From CALUOB01 sp944322305 (GTDB lineage: Bacteria > Actinomycetota > Coriobacteriia > Coriobacteriales > Coriobacteriaceae), in contig OZ007031.1 in the NCBI GenBank assembly GCA_963931605.1, positions 248,001 to 312,000 of the forward strand: DNA of 64,000 nucleotides, read 5' to 3'. Below, piece by piece: positions 59,356 through 64,000 of the stretch (within the stretch, counting starts at the first letter, position 1; every line of letters starts with the position of its first letter). The translations under genes were made by a program, and so were the position numbers. The notes below the pieces were generated by a model. That model did not search any database and was not told the origin of the DNA. It saw only the letters and a program-made list of their open reading frames with translations.

Positions 59356-60523
59356 GGTGAAGCTGGGGGATGTTATAACGTTGCACAGAGGGTATGATTT
59401 ACCGAGTTCCCAGCGCGTGGAGGGAAGCGTACCTGTAATTGGTTCATCAGGCGTTTCCGGCACGCATAATGTGGCAAAGCTTAATGGACAGAACGTAATC
59501 ACCGGCCGCTATGGGACTATCGGTGAGGTCTACTATCATGATGGTCCATGTTGGCCGCTTAATACGACGTTATACGTCGAAGATTTTCATGGAAACAATC
59601 CTAGATACTGCTCCTATCTGCTCGAAGCCGTCCTTGGCTCAATTAGGATTGACGGATCAGACAAAAGTACGGTTCCTGGTGTAGACCGCAATGTCTTGCA
59701 CGCTTTGTCTGTTCCGTTTATTGACGATGTAGGTGAACAAATAAGTGTTTCACGGCTATTGTCTGCGCTTGATGACAAGATTGACCTGAATAGACGCATG
59801 ATGGCCGAGCTGGAGGAAGCAACGCGGCTTATATATGACTACTGGTTCACCCAGTTCGACTTCCCCGACGAGAACGGCAACCCCTACCGTTCAAGCGGCG
59901 GCAAGATGGTCTACAACGAGGCCCTCAAACGCGAGATTCCTGAAGGGTGGGAGGATAAAACTTTAGGGGACTACGCTATCCCAATACGTGATTCGGTGCT
60001 TCCCAGCACCGGAGTGAGGTATGAACACTACAGTATACCGGCTTACGATGCCGAGCTTTTCCCGTCGTTTGTGGACGGATCGGATATCGCGAGCAACAAA
60101 TACCGGGTTTCTTCAGATTGCTTGCTATATTCGAAACTTAATCCGAAGTTCAAGAGACTCTGGCAACCGTACTGTTTAACAAACAAGGCTATTTGCTCAA
60201 CTGAATTCATTGTTATGCAGCCTAAGAATGCTGATCTTGCCACGTTCTGTAGAAGCGTTGTCGATTCAGAAAAGTTCTATGCCTATATGGTTGGTAAAGC
60301 AGTGAGCTCAACGGGGAGCCGTTCTCGAGTTGATTCAGATGTCGCATTTTTATTTTGCATCGCGACTCCGCATGAGATGAAAATACTTAATAGTTACTGC
60401 GATTATGTTGGACCGATATACGGTCAAATTCAGCAACTTCAGATTGAATGTCACGAACTGTTGGTACTTTGCGACCGATTACTTCCATTGCTTATGAATG
60501 GACAGGTGACCATTGTGAAATAA
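59348..60523 (+). CDS. hsdS: Type I restriction specificity subunit S
   Basis: 391 residues with two target-recognition domains, about 1-150 (KLGDVITLHRGYDLPS...) and 195-350 (EGWEDKTLGDYAIPIRD...). They are joined by conserved helices (LDDKIDLNRRMMAELEEATRL split before YDYWFTQFDFPDENGNPY). It sets the DNA sequence recognised by the R and M subunits. The ATG lies within the end of the DUF1016 gene. The second half is clearly more AT-rich than the rest of the operon, which suggests domain swapping. No partial hsdS copies lie near. Confidence 0.93.
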   Translation: MNKVKLGDVITLHRGYDLPSSQRVEGSVPVIGSSGVSGTHNVAKLNGQNVITGRYGTIGEVYYHDGPCWPLNTTLYVEDFHGNNPRYCSYLLEAVLGSIRIDGSDKSTVPGVDRNVLHALSVPFIDDVGEQISVSRLLSALDDKIDLNRRMMAELEEATRLIYDYWFTQFDFPDENGNPYRSSGGKMVYNEALKREIPEGWEDKTLGDYAIPIRDSVLPSTGVRYEHYSIPAYDAELFPSFVDGSDIASNKYRVSSDCLLYSKLNPKFKRLWQPYCLTNKAICSTEFIVMQPKNADLATFCRSVVDSEKFYAYMVGKAVSSTGSRSRVDSDVAFLFCIATPHEMKILNSYCDYVGPIYGQIQQLQIECHELLVLCDRLLPLLMNGQVTIVK

Positions 60524-60586
60524 ATCAAAAATACGATGATGACTAGCGAAGAAGCTTCCCCGGCGTACTGAAAGAAATGTTGGATT

Positions 60587-62158
60587 ATGGTAAAACAAAA
60601 GAAAAACAAACTTACTATTTTTCTCGCAAAGTCTGAGTTCGATACAATTGAGAAAATCATTGCCAAAAACGCAGACTATATTGAAAAACGCATTTTCACT
60701 GATACTGGCACGCTTCTTATCCGGAGGAGTCCTGATAAAACACCAGGTTGGATTGACGGTTTCTTTGAGCGAAAACTTGAAACTGAAAAATGGATGACAT
60801 CAAACGTTAGCGCTGTTCTCATAGTGCCCATTACTATTTCAAATGGCAGCGTGCGTATTTTCGCATTGACATTTGGCTATGGCAGATCTTGGCTAGCAAA
60901 TGAGGCTATCGAGCGAAGATTTGGCCTTAAGTGCGTCTTAAATAGTGTGCAACCAAACTCGCTACGTCAAATTAGAAAGACACTTGTCTCCGGCAATGCA
61001 CGAAAGAGCAGTGAGCAGATGCCCAGAAAGGCGTCCATTTCGGATTTTTCCCTTGATTATGAACAAGATTTATTGGAGGGTATAACTGCTGTTGGTAATA
61101 TAGAAAATCTGCTGGAAGGGCCAGTTACTGGTTCGGATGCTTTGACCGTAAATACCACAGCAACATTATCTAACGTTGCCGATTATTTGAAAGAGGTTTT
61201 CGACATATATCAATCTGATGCGTACAAAGAAAACTTCGCATGGGTGGATCATATTGCATCGGTTAAGGACAAATCGCTCGAGCTTCAACTCGAGGCGCGG
61301 GCCGTTGAGGCTCTAAACAGCGGGGATCAATCTATTTGGTTTGCTGTACCAGAGGTTATTGACTGGGATCTCATCGCTGGTTTTCGTTACACACAAAATG
61401 GAACGACTTTCGATGATATTTTAGTCAAAGACGTTCTGCACTCCCTTTCAAACGAACTTGCTGACTTTCAGCAACTAAAGCACAAGCGCATCCTTGCGAT
61501 AAGTTCCGAAAACGAAGAGGTACTGTATAGCTGGGCGGCTAATCGTTGCCTATACGGAGAAATTCAATTTAACGGCAATCAATATTGCATCACGGATGGT
61601 TCGTGGTACAAAATTGATCAGGACTACTCTGATGAAATCAATCAAGACTACAGCCAAACAAAAGTAACCACTAAAGTTTTCCCAGAATATAAAAAGAAAT
61701 ACAGTGGTGAAAGCGAATACAATGAAGTGCTTGCCAAATCGTCTGATGACTATTTGCTTATGGATAAGAAGAATATTATGTTTGGAGGAAACGGCAGCAG
61801 GATTGAGCTTTGTGATGTGCTATCAAATGACGGAACTCTAATTCATGTAAAACGATATGGCGGTTCTAGCGTTATGAGCCATTTATTTAATCAGGGGCTC
61901 GTTTCAATGGACTTAATTAAGTCTGAACCTAATTTTGTCAAAAAGGCAAATCAGACAATTGCACAGGAAGATCAATCCGGTCGTTTTGCAATTTCACCTG
62001 ATCGTGAAACTGAAGTCGTCTATGGCATCGTAACAAATGATTCAGCTGCTCTACCAAATGTACCTTTCTTCAGCAAGGTGGCTTTCCACCACGTAAAAAG
62101 ACGCCTTAAATCAATGGGAGTAAAAGTAAGTATCGGTGCGATTCATGAGATCGAATGA
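60587..62158 (+). CDS. TIGR04141/DUF6119-type sporadically distributed protein
   Basis: 523 residues, AT-rich. It begins KQKKNKLTIFLAKS and contains LTFGYGRSWL, FGLKCVLNSVQPNSLRQIR, DFLVKDVLHSL-like and RILAISSENEEVL stretches, the pattern of the TIGR04141 sporadic family, which often occurs in restriction or defence loci. The biochemistry is unknown. The ribosome site is poor. The next gene starts 19 bases later and was split by an IS, so the pair probably formed a unit. Codon use is unlike that of the genes before hsdS. Confidence 0.85.
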   Translation: MVKQKKNKLTIFLAKSEFDTIEKIIAKNADYIEKRIFTDTGTLLIRRSPDKTPGWIDGFFERKLETEKWMTSNVSAVLIVPITISNGSVRIFALTFGYGRSWLANEAIERRFGLKCVLNSVQPNSLRQIRKTLVSGNARKSSEQMPRKASISDFSLDYEQDLLEGITAVGNIENLLEGPVTGSDALTVNTTATLSNVADYLKEVFDIYQSDAYKENFAWVDHIASVKDKSLELQLEARAVEALNSGDQSIWFAVPEVIDWDLIAGFRYTQNGTTFDDILVKDVLHSLSNELADFQQLKHKRILAISSENEEVLYSWAANRCLYGEIQFNGNQYCITDGSWYKIDQDYSDEINQDYSQTKVTTKVFPEYKKKYSGESEYNEVLAKSSDDYLLMDKKNIMFGGNGSRIELCDVLSNDGTLIHVKRYGGSSVMSHLFNQGLVSMDLIKSEPNFVKKANQTIAQEDQSGRFAISPDRETEVVYGIVTNDSAALPNVPFFSKVAFHHVKRRLKSMGVKVSIGAIHEIE

Positions 62159-62177
62159 TATAGGGAGAGAAACAAGT

Positions 62178-62386
62178 ATGAGCGAGAAGCTCGTTGCTTC
62201 ATTTTCTGACATAGATAAATCTATTGAAAACCTTCCAACTGTGAAAGAGTTGAGACGTAAGCTGGAAGGTCTAAAGCTAATCAGCAGTCTTTTTGGAAAC
62301 GATGCCGTGTCGGAGGAAGCTGATTGTATCAACAGAAGGCTCGATAAGATCGTTGGGGTTGTAAAGAAGTTTTATCAGCTACTAGG
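62178..62386 (+). pseudogene. HEPN-like protein, 5' part, interrupted by an IS481 element
   Basis: The first 69 codons of a gene split by the following IS; the frame now stops 16 bases inside the IS. The text is helical (KLVASFSDIDKSIENLPTVK, then ELRRKLEGLKLISSLFG). The ATG has AGGGAGAG about 10 bases upstream. Joining it to the part after the IS, with one copy of the ACTAGG duplication, keeps the frame open through to the window end. It stands 19 bases after the TIGR04141-type gene and was likely its partner. Confidence 0.85.
62381..62386. repeat. Target-site duplication, left copy
   Basis: ACTAGG, repeated directly at 63456-63461 beyond the right end of the IS. Confidence 0.8.
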
Positions 62387-63353
62387 TGTTGTGTGCCAAT
62401 AGGTTGTTTACGCCGGCAATGCGGGACATGGGCGGCAGGCCCCCGCAGGCGCTGTGCGGACGGGACCAATTATAGTGCTCGATGTAGGCGGGCAGGGCCT
62501 CGGCCCTGCCCGCCTCGCTCTCCCACGCCCTGCCGTACTGCCACTCCTGCGCGAGCGTCCTGTTCATCCGCTCCGCCTTGCCGTTCTGCCAGGGGCTGAA
62601 GGGCCTGGTGTAGATGTGGCGGACGCCCCTCCCGGAGAGAAGGGCGTTGAAGTCGCCGCTGCGGTAGCCCGGGCCGTTGTCGGTCATCACGCGCTCGACG
62701 GCGACGCCCAGGCCCGCGAAGAACGCCAGGCAGCGCTCCATGAAGGCGGCGCACGTCCCCTTGCGCTCGTCGGGGAGCAGCTCGGCGTAGGCGACGCGTG
62801 AGAAGTCGTCGACCGCGACGTGCAGGCACGACCGCCCCGCGCCCGGGGCGGACCCGCAGCCGCGCCCGCGCGCCCTCCAGCCGCCGCCCTCGGGTATGCG
62901 GGCGACCTTCTTGACGTCGACGTGGACGAGCTCGCCGGGGCGCTCGCGCTCGTAGCGCACGGGCGTGACGGGCCCGCGGCGGCGGACCTCGCCGGTCACG
63001 CGGTCGACGTCGGCGAGGCGCGGCAGGCCGGAGCGCGCCACGATCCTCGCGCAGGTCCGGGCGGGCACGCCCGTCGCGGCGGCGAGCGCGAGCGGGGCCA
63101 GGAGCATCGAGGAGCGCGCCTCGAGGACGCGCGCCTCGGTCTCGGGCGGCGTGGACCTCGCGAGCCTGCGCGGCCTGCTCGGCCGGTCGGACATCGGCTC
63201 GCCCCGCCGGGCCCTGGCGAGCCACTTCGAGGCGGTCTGCCTGCTCACGCCCGCCTGGCGCGCCGCCTCGGAGACGCGCGCGCCGGCGGCGACCCGGCTG
63301 CACAGCAGCTCTCGGCCGCGCGGCGTGAGCCTTGCGTTAGGATGTTGGGACAT
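62382..63353 (-). CDS. IS481-family transposase
   Basis: 323 residues. The N-terminal helix-turn-helix is VSEAARQAGVSRQTASKWLAR, and a DDE (rve) catalytic core follows: HVDVKKVARIP, LHVAVDDFSRVAYAELLP, MTDNGPGYRS and PFSPWQNGKAERMNRTLAQEW. The D, D and E residues are all present, so it is probably active. The stop codon (TAG) lies in the left target duplication, just outside the left end, so the terminal residues come from the target. The start ATG has AAGGGGGG upstream; a longer frame begins 39 bases earlier. Confidence 0.93.
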   Translation of the reverse strand: MSQHPNARLTPRGRELLCSRVAAGARVSEAARQAGVSRQTASKWLARARRGEPMSDRPSRPRRLARSTPPETEARVLEARSSMLLAPLALAAATGVPARTCARIVARSGLPRLADVDRVTGEVRRRGPVTPVRYERERPGELVHVDVKKVARIPEGGGWRARGRGCGSAPGAGRSCLHVAVDDFSRVAYAELLPDERKGTCAAFMERCLAFFAGLGVAVERVMTDNGPGYRSGDFNALLSGRGVRHIYTRPFSPWQNGKAERMNRTLAQEWQYGRAWESEAGRAEALPAYIEHYNWSRPHSACGGLPPMSRIAGVNNLLAHNT

Positions 63354-63455
63354 GGGATGGCCCCCCCTTCGCTGCAAGCCTGAACAACTCACAGCATGCG
63401 GGAGCCATCCCTATTTGTCACCCTCGGGGCGTAAACAACGTCTTGGCACTGAACA
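62387..63455. mobile_element. IS481-family insertion sequence
   Basis: 1069 bp, flanked by ACTAGG on both sides. The terminal inverted repeats of 28 bases match at 24 positions (both start TGTT, share GTGCCAA and end GTTGTTTACGCC). It carries one transposase gene on the minus strand. Its GC content is much higher than that of the interrupted gene, so it comes from a GC-rich host, probably this one. Confidence 0.93.
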
Positions 63456-63461
63456 ACTAGG
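63456..63461. repeat. Target-site duplication, right copy
   Basis: ACTAGG, direct copy of 62381-62386, next to the right end of the IS. Confidence 0.8.
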
Positions 63462-64000
63462 CGCTAGAAACTGGGTATTGTTTGATGCGATGGATCTCAA
63501 TCGCATCAGCAAGGTCGTCGAAAAATCATCTGCAGAAGAAGCCGAGCAGGAGCTCATCAGTTACTTTAAAGAAGAGAATGTACTTAAGCGAATGATTACA
63601 AGGCTAAATCGATTTCCAGACATGCGTCCACGCCTAGACCTTCTTAGAAAAGCAGAGTGTGACTATCTTGAAGAGCGATACTACAGCTCAGCGTTCGTGA
63701 CAATTTCTGTTATGGATGGATTTGTTAACGACGCTTTCAAAGAAAATCGTCGCGGTCTCCATGCTAGGGATGCGACTGAGATGTACGCGGATGATTGTAT
63801 CGCCTCCGTTTGGGAGGGACTGCCTTCCATTCAAGCTACTTTTTCAAAATCAATATGCAAGCGAATTGATGATCCAATTTATGAAGTTTATCGTAACGGC
63901 ATCATGCATGGCATGACAACCAACTTCGATAATGATGTTGTAGCGTCAAAAGCCTGGTGCATGCTTTTTGCTATAGGCGATTGGGTGGAAGCAAAGCAGG
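63462..64000 (+). pseudogene. HEPN-like protein, 3' part, continuing past the window
   Basis: An open frame of about 179 codons without a start, continuing the gene cut at 62386. The joined sequence reads YQLLGARNWVLFDAMDL across the junction. The text is helical and charged (LISYFKEENVLKRMITRLN, VMDGFVNDAFKEN). It contains RNGIMHG near 63892-63912, an R-x4-H motif typical of HEPN ribonuclease-like domains. The end lies outside the window. Unless the IS is excised, the protein is not made. A HEPN effector is often a toxin or abortive-infection RNase; that role is inferred here. Confidence 0.82.

Noticed and set aside
59348..60523. Phase-variable hsdS by inversion
   Set aside because: No second partial hsdS, no long inverted repeats shared between recognition domains, and no recombinase gene in the locus.
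62178..62402. A complete small gene of 74 residues
   Set aside because: Its last five codons and stop lie inside the IS; the reading frame continues after the IS once one target duplication is removed.
49379..64000. Prophage or integrative element
   Set aside because: No integrase, capsid, terminase, relaxase or tRNA attachment site; only one IS is present.

Overview
The window is GC-rich bacterial chromosome. Its mix of genes points to a high-GC actinobacterium, most likely the class Coriobacteriia (gut or oral anaerobes of the Olsenella/Collinsella/Eggerthella kind): two aldo/keto reductases with ferredoxin-like C-termini, epoxyqueuosine reductase of the QueH type, type III glutamine synthetase, formate-tetrahydrofolate ligase next to FolD, an oxygen-independent coproporphyrinogen oxidase-like radical SAM protein, and Tat/lipoprotein signals. 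The class is an inference from gene content; nothing here fixes the genus. No tRNA, rRNA or CRISPR array was seen.

From 1 to about 49.3 kb the window is ordinary core and metabolic chromosome. In order: the ruvB tail; fhs-folD (one-carbon metabolism); a cold-shock protein; a small helical protein with an AarF/UbiB kinase; a GNAT acetyltransferase; an atypical methionyl-tRNA synthetase; a zincin-like membrane protein with queH; a ROK regulator/sugar O-acetyltransferase/DUF1349 operon; queA; an aldo/keto reductase; a DUF559-like protein and a HemW-like radical SAM protein; tgt; rlmA; a tail-anchored coiled-coil protein; a second aldo/keto reductase; an inhibitory-type serpin lipoprotein; a flavoprotein oxidoreductase; glgB divergent from a TetR regulator; nfo; a LUD protein; yaaA; glnN; a four-gene ABC importer followed by two PHP-family phosphoesterases; an M18 aminopeptidase; and a TPP-riboswitch-controlled thiC-thiM-thiE-thiD operon. 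queH, queA and tgt supply three steps of the queuosine tRNA pathway at separate places.

Several gene boundaries in this part carry long inverted repeats. Two are copies of one family of about 150 bp with TGCAAACCTC...TTAACGTGC ends, placed either side of the DUF559-like/HemW-like pair.

From about 49.4 kb to the end lies an accessory island. It holds two small unknown genes, an SRAP (HMCES/YedK-like) protein, a DNA adenine methylase fused to a half specificity subunit with an unknown 177-residue partner behind a promoter overlapped by palindromes, and a type I restriction system (hsdR-hsdM-DUF1016 nuclease-hsdS). After these come an AT-rich TIGR04141/DUF6119-type gene and a gene split by an IS481-family insertion. 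Removing the IS and one copy of its 6-bp target duplication restores an open frame that carries an R-x4-H HEPN-type motif and runs off the window end. Base composition drops clearly from about 59.4 kb onward, which fits a recently acquired, modular defence locus.
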